Assembly: GCF_048323655.1 (NCBI RefSeq)
Contig: NZ_JBLUWW010000003.1
Coordinates: 682,001-746,000, forward strand
From: Salinimicrobium soli
GTDB taxonomy: Bacteria > Bacteroidota > Bacteroidia > Flavobacteriales > Flavobacteriaceae
DNA length: 64,000 nucleotides
Direction: 5' to 3'
Part shown: one piece after another, positions 23,706 through 32,861 of the stretch
Numbering within the stretch: position 1 is the first letter of the stretch
Layout: each line of letters starts with the position of its first letter
Position numbers and translations under genes: made by a program
Notes under the pieces: generated by a model
The model's input: the letters and a program-made list of their open reading frames with translations, nothing else
Told to the model about the DNA's origin: nothing
Database searches by the model: none

Positions 23706-26363
23706 TCAGGATTGTATTAATACAGCGACCGGGAACTCCTGAAAAAGCTCGGCTGCAGTAAATTCAGTTTGTTCTTCAAATTTTCTTTTTGTGAAGGCAT
23801 TCTTCCACTTCTTCGGAAAATTATCGGGGAGCGAAAGTACTTTTTTATTCAGAACATTTTCCTTGAGTTCCAATTGTTCATCGAAAATTTTACTAACAGT
23901 TGCAGGGGCGAAGATGATCGCATAAATGTTGCTCCAAACCCTTGCAAAAGCCACGATATCTTCAGAAAAATCTGCTTCCAGATCTAAAGGTAAGTAGGTT
24001 CCCTCCTCAAAAATCAGCCTGTTCTTGTTCCGTAATTCCAGGGCTTTATAGAGGCAGTACATATTGATCCTGGCATCAGGGTAATTCTGCTTGAAAGATT
24101 TCAGCTGATCCGGAAGCTCTTCTTTAGAAATGGATTTTATTTCTGCCAGGTATTTTTTCCGGAGTTCGTAATCAACAGGCCGCCGGTTGTCGGGATCTAC
24201 ATAGCTAAGGTCCCAAAGTTCCGTTCCCTGGTAAATATCCGGAATTCCCGGTGCGGTCATTTTTAAAAGGCATTGGGAAAGGGATTTTATTGCTCCGTAA
24301 GCAGCGACCTTTTGTTGGAAAGGCACGAAGGAACTCTTAAATTTCGAATGCGAAAGCAGGTTTTTAAGGTATTCAAAGACATTATTTTCGTAGGCTTCAT
24401 CCGGTTCTGCCCACGATGAATTCTCTTTGGCCTCCCGAAGCACTTTTTGCAGATAGGCTTTTGATCTCTCGTAGAATTCCTCTCCGGGGTCATTGGTAAA
24501 AGGCCAGTGGCCTATCAACATCTGAAAAATGAAATATTCCTCATTGTCATCGGGAATATTGGATTGATCACGCTGAGAAGAAAAAAGATTCTTCCATTCT
24601 GTCATTTTTGAGAACCACTCTTCGGGAATTTCACTCAGAACATTGATCCGCATCCGGGCATCTTCTCCCCTTTTGGTATCATGCGTCGCAGTGGCGTTTA
24701 TGGAAAGCGGGAAACCTTCCCTTCTCTTTTTCATTCGCTCGTGAAAACCTTTAATGGTAAGTCCAAAGTTTTCCGGAGAATCACCCACCTCATTATGAGA
24801 TAATAACTTATTGAAAATGTAAAAACTGGTATCCTCCACTCCCTTCGCAGCCAACGGTCCTGTGAACTGCTGACAACGTTGGAGATAGAAGAGCATGTCT
24901 GTCTTGTCTTTTTCCGCTTCCCCCAAAAATAATTTTCTGAAATAACCCAGCTGTTTCTTCAAATGTGGAGCATTTTCAAGGGCTATTTCGTAGGCCGAAT
25001 TGATGATCTTTCTTTGCCTTTTCCGAAGGGGATATTCTTCAGGATAGATGCGATAAACAGGGAATCCGGCCAAAAAAGCACCCAATGCTTCTTTATAACC
25101 GTCCGTCCTGTATTCCGGTTCCATGAGGTCCAGTTCATATGCCAGCTCCCAAAGATTGGCGTATTCGCCTCCCATTCGCTCTTTCAGAATGAACAGTTTC
25201 TGCTCATAGACCAATTCGGCATATTCCGAATGCCGTGGGTTGATCTTGTCATAGGCATCAGAAAAAGCAGCTTCGCTCTTTTCCTGCGTCAACACCTGGT
25301 TTACCGCTGCTAAAAATCCGTACCCACTGGTGCCTTGCACAGGCCAATGCGCAGGAAGTTTTTCATCCCACTCCAGGATCTTTTCAATGACCACATAATA
25401 ACCTTCGCCCACTTTCTTTCGAAGTCGCACCAGGTATTCTTTGGGGTCAAAAAGGCCGTCAATATGATCAATGCGCAGTCCGGTGATCAAACCTTCATTG
25501 ACTAACTGAAAAATAAATTGATGATATTGGTTAAAGACCTTACGGTCCTCCATGCTCAAACAAATAAGGTCATTGATGGTAAAGAAACGGCGGTAGTTGA
25601 TCTTGCCTTCGGTAGTTTTCCAGTGAACTGGTATAAAGTATTGAAGGTCCAACAGCTCCTTTAATTTTTCCTCGGAAGAATTAATGCTTTCCAATCGTTC
25701 TTCAATAGTTGATCTTAAGGAGGCATTCTGCTCTACCTGATCCAAAAATGCCTTTTTCAGCAATTGCCATTGTTCTGCGGAACCATTGAATCCGCCGAAT
25801 TTTTTCTGCCATTCCAGGTATTCAGTTTCAGAAAGAACAGCGGCATAGGTTTGGGTGGACGTAAGATACTGGTGTGAAAAATAGTTGAACGTAAATCCTT
25901 CTCCGCAAAGTTTCACGCTAATTTCCCCTTTTTGAAGCACCTGCGGAAGTGGATCTCCCAAAAAGGCAGCCATGATCTGTGGTTGTTCGGTTTGGTCCCA
26001 GTTCACGTCAAAGAACCTGAAGTATTCTGAATCCTGACCCAGTTCAAAAATATCCCGCAGCCATACATTTTTGCCATCAAAAGCCATGTGATTGGGAACG
26101 ATATCCTGCAGCCAGCCCATCTTTTTTTCCTGCAACTGCTCCCCTATTTTCCGGAATTCCTCCAGCGATCCAATCTCTTCATTGATCTTAAAAGGGTCTA
26201 TGATGTCATAACCATGACTGCTGCCCTTGCGGGCCTGGAAAAATGGCGCAGAATAAATCGTCGAGATACCCAGTTCCTCGAGATAATCTAGGATCTTCCG
26301 GAGGTTAGCAAAAGTGAAATCCGGAGAGAGTTGAAGGCGGTATGTACACACCGGGTTTCTCAT
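23706..26363 (-). CDS. treY: Maltooligosyl trehalose synthase
   Basis: A GH13_26 enzyme that converts the reducing-end maltose unit of an alpha-1,4-glucan to a terminal trehalosyl unit. The N-terminus MRNPVCTYRLQLSPDFTF and WLQDIVPNHMAF are TreY-specific, and the catalytic region is GLRIDHIDGLFDPKEYL with the acid in VVIEKILEWDE. The length of 885 residues is at the long end of the family but intact. The ATG overlaps the stop of the GH57 gene upstream (ATGA) and malQ follows after 4 bases. With TreZ it liberates trehalose. Confidence 0.95.
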   Translation of the reverse strand: MRNPVCTYRLQLSPDFTFANLRKILDYLEELGISTIYSAPFFQARKGSSHGYDIIDPFKINEEIGSLEEFRKIGEQLQEKKMGWLQDIVPNHMAFDGKNVWLRDIFELGQDSEYFRFFDVNWDQTEQPQIMAAFLGDPLPQVLQKGEISVKLCGEGFTFNYFSHQYLTSTQTYAAVLSETEYLEWQKKFGGFNGSAEQWQLLKKAFLDQVEQNASLRSTIEERLESINSSEEKLKELLDLQYFIPVHWKTTEGKINYRRFFTINDLICLSMEDRKVFNQYHQFIFQLVNEGLITGLRIDHIDGLFDPKEYLVRLRKKVGEGYYVVIEKILEWDEKLPAHWPVQGTSGYGFLAAVNQVLTQEKSEAAFSDAYDKINPRHSEYAELVYEQKLFILKERMGGEYANLWELAYELDLMEPEYRTDGYKEALGAFLAGFPVYRIYPEEYPLRKRQRKIINSAYEIALENAPHLKKQLGYFRKLFLGEAEKDKTDMLFYLQRCQQFTGPLAAKGVEDTSFYIFNKLLSHNEVGDSPENFGLTIKGFHERMKKRREGFPLSINATATHDTKRGEDARMRINVLSEIPEEWFSKMTEWKNLFSSQRDQSNIPDDNEEYFIFQMLIGHWPFTNDPGEEFYERSKAYLQKVLREAKENSSWAEPDEAYENNVFEYLKNLLSHSKFKSSFVPFQQKVAAYGAIKSLSQCLLKMTAPGIPDIYQGTELWDLSYVDPDNRRPVDYELRKKYLAEIKSISKEELPDQLKSFKQNYPDARINMYCLYKALELRNKNRLIFEEGTYLPLDLEADFSEDIVAFARVWSNIYAIIFAPATVSKIFDEQLELKENVLNKKVLSLPDNFPKKWKNAFTKRKFEEQTEFTAAELFQEFPVAVLIQS

Positions 26364-28786
26364 TCAATCACGAGATTTACGGATTCCTCCAGTTGACGGA
26401 ATGCATCTACCCAATCTTCGGCCTCTTCATCTCCATTATCACTGCGTTCCAGCATATCTTCATAATAGTCCTCTTTGATCCTGAAAGCGATGTTCTGAGA
26501 TTCCCATTTCTCCGGATTAAGAGAAGTATCTTCTATCAACTGCAGTACCTGATTTATATACAACAAGAGCTTCAGGTCTTCGGGATCATCTTCAAACTGA
26601 AACATAAGATCTGTCAGGCGTTGATCAATAAGAAAATTCAAGGTTACCAAATCCAACTCTACATTAATTGCCTGCGCTGATTTCAATTGTTTTTCAACCT
26701 TCCGCAGGCTGAAATCAGGTTTCTTAAGTTCTTTTACCAGCCGATTGTTTACGGCCATTTGCACCGGAAGTTTCAGCTTGTTGGGAACCACCATATTTAT
26801 TTCCTGAAAGGTCTTCAGCAACGGATAGGTATTTTCATAAAGCTGCTGCATGGCTCCTTCAGCACCCGTCAAATTGTTCTCCATGACCAGCTCCATGATA
26901 TGGTGCTGCTCGTCACGGAACAAGTGCCAGAAGGAATAGTTATGAGTTCCAAAATAGGAATCCATCAGGTTAAAGATCTCATAGACATTCCCTTTTTGGA
27001 AACTCATAGAGATCTTGTTATGAAGTTCTTCCAAAGCTTCGGCGCTAATGTACTGTCGTACCCCTCCAAATAAATGATGGTCTCCCATGTGAAGTACCGC
27101 ATATGAAATATCCACTTTTTCCCAGGTAATATCAGACCTGAATTCGGTACGGCCTACAATAAGTTTCTGCTTCCCGGCTTCATAATAATGACTGGCTTTT
27201 ACAGCTGCACTAAAGTTGTAGAGCGTAACTTCTTCGGGAAATTCTTCAAACAGAGAGGAGATCGCATAGTGAGCTCCTATCCTTATCATATCAAGTTCCA
27301 TAGGCTTGACACTTTCCTCATAAGCGGTAAGCGCACTCTCGTATTCCGGAAGATTACTCGGAATCTTTTTCAGATCTTCCACGAATTGGGCTTCATAGCT
27401 TTTTCCGGTGATCTCCTCAGCCAGTTGAACTGCCCTGGTGGCGTAAAAGATATCCTGCATGGACTCTATACCTGTTACCTCGTCAAAGAACCATCCGCAG
27501 CTGGTGTACATTAACATAGCGTGATATTGCATTTCCAGAAGTTTCAACAGCTTTATCTGATCTTTTTCGGGAAGTTCCTCCCCAAAATTCTCTTTTAGAA
27601 AGGCAAGTACGTTGTCATTATTGCGGTCAAGAATGACTTTGATATATTTGTTCCTAACGCCCCAGGGATCTGAAGTGAAATTTTTCATCTCCTTCTCGTA
27701 GAGTACGATCAATTTTTCCCTAAGGTTGTCAAAGGTCTGTCTCAACGGGGCTCGCCACTTTTGATTCCAGTCCGGATGGCCACCGGTATTACAGCCACAA
27801 TCACTGCGCCACCGCTCCACACCATGGTAGCAACTCCAGGAAGTGTCTTCAATGATCTCCGCCTCATATTCGGGTGGAAATTTTTCCAGGAATTCACCAT
27901 AGATAGTGAGGATGACATCCTCATTCTCTTCTAAAGAATTGAGGCAGTAGGAAAGTGCCATTTCTCCCAGTTTGTGGTGGTGCCCGTAGCTTTCACCGTC
28001 GGTCGCTATATTTACCAGCTCCAGTTCTTCATTGTCAGACAAAAGATCGGTGAGCCGTTGAGCAAAATGCTCCCCATTGTTCAGGAGACCTTCAAAGGCA
28101 ACTCCCTGTGAAGCCGGACCATCATAGAAGAACAGGCTGATCTCTTTTCCGGAAGGAAGCTTACACAAATAAGCTTTTTTGGTATCTACTTTTGCATTAG
28201 AGGCATCTTTCCAATCGGTATTTCCAATTTTACGCACTCTTTTAGCCTGATAAGGTGACAGGATCGTGAACTTAATACCATATTTAGCCAGCATCTCCAG
28301 AGTTTCGGTGTTCACGGCAGTCTCTCCCAACCACATTCCTTCCGGAAACCGATTATAGCGGCTTTTAAAATCTTCAATTCCCCAGATCACCTGCGTCTCT
28401 TTATCGCGCTCATTGGCCAGTGGCATTATAAGGTGATTATAGGCCTGGGCCAGGGCGGCGCCATGACCTGAAAAAGCTTCCATACTGTCTTTATCGGCCT
28501 GCAGGATCGCTTCGTAGGTTTCCGGGGTTTCGTTTTGCATCCAGGCCAGAAGAGTGGGCCCGATATTAAAGCTCATCCACGAATAATTGTTCATGATAGC
28601 CTCAATGCGGCCTTTTTCATCAAGGATCCTGGAAGCTGAATTCCTGCGGTAGCACTCCGCGTTGATGCGGTGGTTCCAGTCGTGATAGGGATATGCAGAT
28701 TCCTGCATCTCCACCTTATTCAGCCAGGGGTTTTCGCGTGGGGGTTGATAAAAATGTCCGTGGATACAAATATATTTTCTACTCAT
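26360..28786 (-). CDS. GH57 glycoside hydrolase with DUF3536, alpha-glucan active
   Basis: An 808-residue intracellular protein without a signal peptide. The N-terminal GH57 barrel has ICIHGHFYQPPRENPW, the nucleophile Glu in EGMWLGETAVNTE and the acid Asp in ATDGESYGHHH. The C-terminal half matches the DUF3536 type, with LHMGDHHLFGGVRQY, and ends acidic. Members are annotated as alpha-amylase or alpha-mannosidase-like, but this one lies between treZ and treY with a 4-base overlap to treY, which points to an alpha-1,4- or alpha-1,6-glucan substrate. It may act in place of the debranching enzyme TreX. ATG start at 28786, 87 bases after treZ. Confidence 0.85.
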   Translation of the reverse strand: MSRKYICIHGHFYQPPRENPWLNKVEMQESAYPYHDWNHRINAECYRRNSASRILDEKGRIEAIMNNYSWMSFNIGPTLLAWMQNETPETYEAILQADKDSMEAFSGHGAALAQAYNHLIMPLANERDKETQVIWGIEDFKSRYNRFPEGMWLGETAVNTETLEMLAKYGIKFTILSPYQAKRVRKIGNTDWKDASNAKVDTKKAYLCKLPSGKEISLFFYDGPASQGVAFEGLLNNGEHFAQRLTDLLSDNEELELVNIATDGESYGHHHKLGEMALSYCLNSLEENEDVILTIYGEFLEKFPPEYEAEIIEDTSWSCYHGVERWRSDCGCNTGGHPDWNQKWRAPLRQTFDNLREKLIVLYEKEMKNFTSDPWGVRNKYIKVILDRNNDNVLAFLKENFGEELPEKDQIKLLKLLEMQYHAMLMYTSCGWFFDEVTGIESMQDIFYATRAVQLAEEITGKSYEAQFVEDLKKIPSNLPEYESALTAYEESVKPMELDMIRIGAHYAISSLFEEFPEEVTLYNFSAAVKASHYYEAGKQKLIVGRTEFRSDITWEKVDISYAVLHMGDHHLFGGVRQYISAEALEELHNKISMSFQKGNVYEIFNLMDSYFGTHNYSFWHLFRDEQHHIMELVMENNLTGAEGAMQQLYENTYPLLKTFQEINMVVPNKLKLPVQMAVNNRLVKELKKPDFSLRKVEKQLKSAQAINVELDLVTLNFLIDQRLTDLMFQFEDDPEDLKLLLYINQVLQLIEDTSLNPEKWESQNIAFRIKEDYYEDMLERSDNGDEEAEDWVDAFRQLEESVNLVIE

Positions 28787-28873
28787 AATGTTTTCTAATT
28801 AGTGGTGGGAGGCAAACAAACTTGAAAAATGCCCTTTTTAAATGTAAAGACATTTTCGGTTTTCACGAAAGAT

Positions 28874-30682
28874 TTAAGTCCTGTAGATCACAAAAGATCC
28901 TGCAGGAATTTTTAAGGAACCGTCCTGAATAAGCGTTTCAGCCGTTTCTTTACCTCCATATTTTTTATCGGAGGAAGCAATTATAATGGCAGCTCCTTCT
29001 ACAGAAACAGGATTGAAGATCTCTTTATCGCTAAAATTAAAATGCCCGTATAAGGTCTCATTACCTTCTGCTGCGGAAACTTCCAGCACTTTTTTAGCTT
29101 CATCAGATTTCACTTTTACTTCGGAAGTTCTGAAGAGATCAAACGCACCATCCTTCCGAAGACGAAGCATCTCCTTATAGAACTCAAAAATGGCATTTTT
29201 GGAAGGGTCCTTTCTAAAGTTCCAGTTCAATTTGGATTCTTCAAAGGTCTTTTCGGCCTGCGGATCGGGGAAATCACCTTCGGCATGATTAAAATATTCA
29301 AATTCCCGCTTCCTTCCTTCCTGTACGGCTTTTACAAGCTCTTTATCACCGTGGCTTACAAAATACCGGAACGGATTGGTCTCTCCAAATTCCTCCCCCA
29401 TGAACAGCATGGGCACGAAAGGAGAAGCCAGCATGACCCCGGCTGCCAATTTGGTTTTTTCGAAAGAAACCAGGGAAGCGATACGCTCACCCAGCAATCT
29501 GTTTCCCACCTGATCATGGTTTTGGATACTCACCACAAACTTATGAGGATCCAGCCCTTCCGGAGAATTCCCCACAGTACGCTTCCTGAATTCGGAATAT
29601 TTCCCGTCATATACAAAGGCCTGCCTAAAAGCTTTTGCCAGGTATTCCATTTTTCCGTAGTCCTTATAATAGCCCGCATCTTCGCTGGTAAGCACGGTAT
29701 GCAGGGAATGGTGAAAATCATCCACCCACTGCCCTTCAAGGCCATATCCTCCTATTTGATAGTCCTTTACCAGTCTGGTGTCATTAAGATCACTTTCAGC
29801 TATCAGAACATACCTTTTTCCGGTCTTCTGCTCCAGGGCATCTGTTTCTTCGCTCAATTGCTGCAGAAAATGACGTGCGCCGCGATCTATGATCTCATGA
29901 ATAGCGTCTAACCGAAGGCCGTCAAAATGAAATTCCTCCAGCCACATGAGTGCACTGTCAATGAAGTGCCTCCTCACCTGATCTGAATATTCATCATCAA
30001 AGTTAACGGCACTTCCCCAGGGAGTGTGATATTTATCGGTGAAGTATGGCCCGTATTGTGAGAGGTAATTCCCTTCCGGCCCCAAATGATTATACACCAC
30101 GTCAAGAATGATGGCGATATCATTTTGGTGGCAGGCATTTACAAGCTTTTTCAAACCTTCGATTCCTCCATAAGAATCCTGGGAAGCAAAAGGGTAAACT
30201 CCGTCATAGCCCCAGTTACGGGAACCCGGGAATTGAGAAATGGGCATTAGTTCTATGGTATTTACACCCAATTCTTTAAAATGGTCTAAACGTTCAATGA
30301 TGGCTTCAAAAGTTCCTTGTGGGGTAAAAGTGCCTACATGCAGTTCGTAGATCACCATTTCGTCCAAATCCCGTCCTTTCCAATCGAAATCTTCCCATTC
30401 AAAGGAAGTATCTTCAAGTTTTGACCAGGAATGCACTCCTTCAGGTTGTGCGAGCGAGGCAGGATCGGGAAATTCATCCTCTTCATCGAGTTTGAACTTA
30501 TAAAGGGTTCCCGGAGTCAGTTCTTTAAACTCCCCTTTCCAATAACCTTCAGGATCTTTTTCAAGCGGAAGATTACGTGGAGGTTGCTTTGTGATGAGTT
30601 CAACTTTTTCCGCAAAGGGAGACCAGACACTGAACCTGGAAGTTCCATTTTTTGTATACGCGGCACCAACTTTCCTACTCAT
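28874..30682 (-). CDS. treZ: Maltooligosyl trehalose trehalohydrolase
   Basis: A GH13_10 enzyme that cleaves the terminal trehalose from maltooligosyl trehalose made by TreY. It has an N-terminal CBM48-like/E-set domain (RFSVWSPFAEKVELI), then the barrel with EFHFDGLRLDAIHEI (nucleophile), VLIAESDLNDTRL (acid) and QNHDQVGNRL. The length is 602 residues from the ATG at 30682. The in-frame TTG at 30724 is part of a TAGCTTTG promoter box and is not a start. First gene of the minus operon, divergent from glgE. Confidence 0.94.
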   Translation of the reverse strand: MSRKVGAAYTKNGTSRFSVWSPFAEKVELITKQPPRNLPLEKDPEGYWKGEFKELTPGTLYKFKLDEEDEFPDPASLAQPEGVHSWSKLEDTSFEWEDFDWKGRDLDEMVIYELHVGTFTPQGTFEAIIERLDHFKELGVNTIELMPISQFPGSRNWGYDGVYPFASQDSYGGIEGLKKLVNACHQNDIAIILDVVYNHLGPEGNYLSQYGPYFTDKYHTPWGSAVNFDDEYSDQVRRHFIDSALMWLEEFHFDGLRLDAIHEIIDRGARHFLQQLSEETDALEQKTGKRYVLIAESDLNDTRLVKDYQIGGYGLEGQWVDDFHHSLHTVLTSEDAGYYKDYGKMEYLAKAFRQAFVYDGKYSEFRKRTVGNSPEGLDPHKFVVSIQNHDQVGNRLLGERIASLVSFEKTKLAAGVMLASPFVPMLFMGEEFGETNPFRYFVSHGDKELVKAVQEGRKREFEYFNHAEGDFPDPQAEKTFEESKLNWNFRKDPSKNAIFEFYKEMLRLRKDGAFDLFRTSEVKVKSDEAKKVLEVSAAEGNETLYGHFNFSDKEIFNPVSVEGAAIIIASSDKKYGGKETAETLIQDGSLKIPAGSFVIYRT

Positions 30683-30721
30683 AGACGAATTCCTTCTTTT
30701 CCCTGTAAAATCAAACACTTT

Positions 30722-30729
30722 CAAAGCTA
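30722..30729 (-). promoter_or_regulatory. -7 promoter element of the treZ operon
   Basis: TAGCTTTG on the minus strand matches TAnnTTTG exactly, 39 bases before the treZ ATG. It probably drives treZ, GH57, treY and malQ together. Confidence 0.6.
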
Positions 30730-30870
30730 AGAAGGATAAGACGGATCATTTAATGTTTAATACTTTTTTAACTAAGCTTGTGATATTACTTGCCTAAATT
30801 TAAGTGCTTTAGGTCGCCAAAAACCCCTGTGTAATGGGGGAAATCAAAAAAATTTTACTAAAAACACTGT

Positions 30871-32850
30871 ATGGAATTAGAAGGTCATAAGAGAGTAAGT
30901 ATTCGAAATGTATCTCCAGAAATAGATTGTGGAAAATATCCGATAAAAAGAGTAATAGATGAAGAGGTAAAAGTAGACGCCGATATTTTTGGTGATGGCC
31001 ACGACAAAGTAGATGCCGTTCTACTCTACCGGCCAAAGAGAAAAGGCCGGGGCCGGGAACGGAAGTGGCAGGAACAACCAATGGATTTTGAAGGTAATGA
31101 TCACTGGTCTTCAACCTTTAAGATTGATGAGACCGGAGATTACGAATATACCATAGAGGCCTGGGTCGATCACTTTACCACCTGGCAGGATGGATTGAAA
31201 AAGAAAGCTGCCGCCAACCAAAACCTGCAAACCGAACTACTTATTGGAGCTGAACTTATGGAGGAAGCTCTGCCACGGGCGTCTGCTCAAAACAAAAAGA
31301 AATTAAAGGAATGGATTCAATTGCTTCGTGATGAAGAACATGAAGCCCTGGCCATTTCTGAGGCTCTAAGTGATTCTGCTTCCAGGGCGATGTACGAATC
31401 CCGTGATCCTAACAGGTCTTTTCCTTATGATCGTATTCTGGATCTGCGGGTAGAGCGAAAGAAAACCCTATTTAGTGCCTGGTATGAATTCTTTCCCCGC
31501 TCCTCTTCTCCTGAAAGAGGAAAGCACGGAACATTTAAAGACTGTGAGAATGTTCTACCAGAGGTCTCAAAAATGGGATTTGACGTGATCTATTTCCCGC
31601 CTATTCATCCAATTGGACGCAGCCATAGAAAAGGGCGCAACAATGCTACTGAAGCTGAAGAAGGAGATCCGGGTTCTCCATGGGCCATAGGCGCAAAAGA
31701 GGGAGGACACAAATCTATTCATCCGGAACTGGGCTCTATGGAAGATTTTCAACGCCTGGTGAAAAAGGCAAATGATATGGATATTGAGATCGCATTGGAT
31801 TTTGCCATCCAGTGTTCGCCAGATCATCCTTATGTCAAGGAACATCCCCAATGGTTCAAATGGCGACCTGATGGTACTGTACAATATGCTGAAAATCCGC
31901 CGAAGAAATACCAGGATGTATTGCCGGTTAATTTTGAGACTGAAGACTGGGAAAATCTCTGGAAAGAACTAAAAAGTATAGTTGAATTCTGGATTGATAA
32001 AGGTGTACGGATCTTTCGTGTAGATAATCCGCATACCAAGACCTTCCTGTTTTGGGAGTGGCTTATTAAGGAAATCAATGCGAAACATGACGGCATCATT
32101 TTCCTTGCTGAAGCATTTACCAGGCCAAGAGTAATGGAAGAGCTGGCAAAAATTGGTTTCAATCAATCCTATACCTATTTCACCTGGAGGAACACGAAAG
32201 AGGAATTTGTTGAATATCTCACTCAGCTTACAAAGACCGAAGTACGGGAATATTACCGACCGAATTTCTGGCCTAACACTCCGGATATCCTACCGATCTC
32301 TCTGGAGAACAAACATGAGGCTTCTTTTATTATTAGACTGATTCTGGCCGGAACCCTTTCCTCTAATTACGGGATCTACGGACCCGTGTTCGAATTTGGG
32401 CACAATGAAGCCTATCCCGGAAAAGAAGAATACAACCACTCCGAGAAGTATGAGATCAAACACTGGGATTGGCCACGCAATACTAAAATAAAGGAGATGA
32501 TCACCATTTTGAACCGGGTGAGACGCGAAAATCCCGCGCTTCAAAATACATGGAACATTGAGTTCAATGATACAGATAATGATCAGATCATTTGTTACAC
32601 GAAGGTGGACCAGGACCAGACAAATAAGATCATTACGGTAGTCAACCTCGATCCTAATCACACCCAGTCCGGCTGGGTAAAAGTGCCGCTGGCGAGATTG
32701 GGACTTGAGCATCAGGAATCTTATTCGGTGACCGATCAATTGACCGGAGCCAGCTATATATGGCAGGATGAGTGGAATTATGTCGAACTCCATCCGCAAG
32801 CCATACCGGCGCACATTTTTAAAGTCGAATCCAAAAAATCAATCCGATAA
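30871..32850 (+). CDS. glgE: Alpha-1,4-glucan:maltose-1-phosphate maltosyltransferase
   Basis: Extends linear alpha-1,4-glucans with maltosyl units from alpha-maltose 1-phosphate. A GH13_3 member with an N-terminal domain N (about 20-110), a helical S-like insert (about 120-200), and the barrel with IYFPPIHPIGRSHRKG (highly specific to GlgE), nucleophile Asp385 in VRIFRVDNPHTK and acid/base Glu414 in LAEAFTRP. The length of 659 residues is normal. treS-mak follows after 11 bases and supplies its substrate. Together these show the GlgE route rather than GlgC/GlgA in this window. Confidence 0.95.
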   Translation: MELEGHKRVSIRNVSPEIDCGKYPIKRVIDEEVKVDADIFGDGHDKVDAVLLYRPKRKGRGRERKWQEQPMDFEGNDHWSSTFKIDETGDYEYTIEAWVDHFTTWQDGLKKKAAANQNLQTELLIGAELMEEALPRASAQNKKKLKEWIQLLRDEEHEALAISEALSDSASRAMYESRDPNRSFPYDRILDLRVERKKTLFSAWYEFFPRSSSPERGKHGTFKDCENVLPEVSKMGFDVIYFPPIHPIGRSHRKGRNNATEAEEGDPGSPWAIGAKEGGHKSIHPELGSMEDFQRLVKKANDMDIEIALDFAIQCSPDHPYVKEHPQWFKWRPDGTVQYAENPPKKYQDVLPVNFETEDWENLWKELKSIVEFWIDKGVRIFRVDNPHTKTFLFWEWLIKEINAKHDGIIFLAEAFTRPRVMEELAKIGFNQSYTYFTWRNTKEEFVEYLTQLTKTEVREYYRPNFWPNTPDILPISLENKHEASFIIRLILAGTLSSNYGIYGPVFEFGHNEAYPGKEEYNHSEKYEIKHWDWPRNTKIKEMITILNRVRRENPALQNTWNIEFNDTDNDQIICYTKVDQDQTNKIITVVNLDPNHTQSGWVKVPLARLGLEHQESYSVTDQLTGASYIWQDEWNYVELHPQAIPAHIFKVESKKSIR

Positions 32851-32861
32851 AAGAATTAAAC

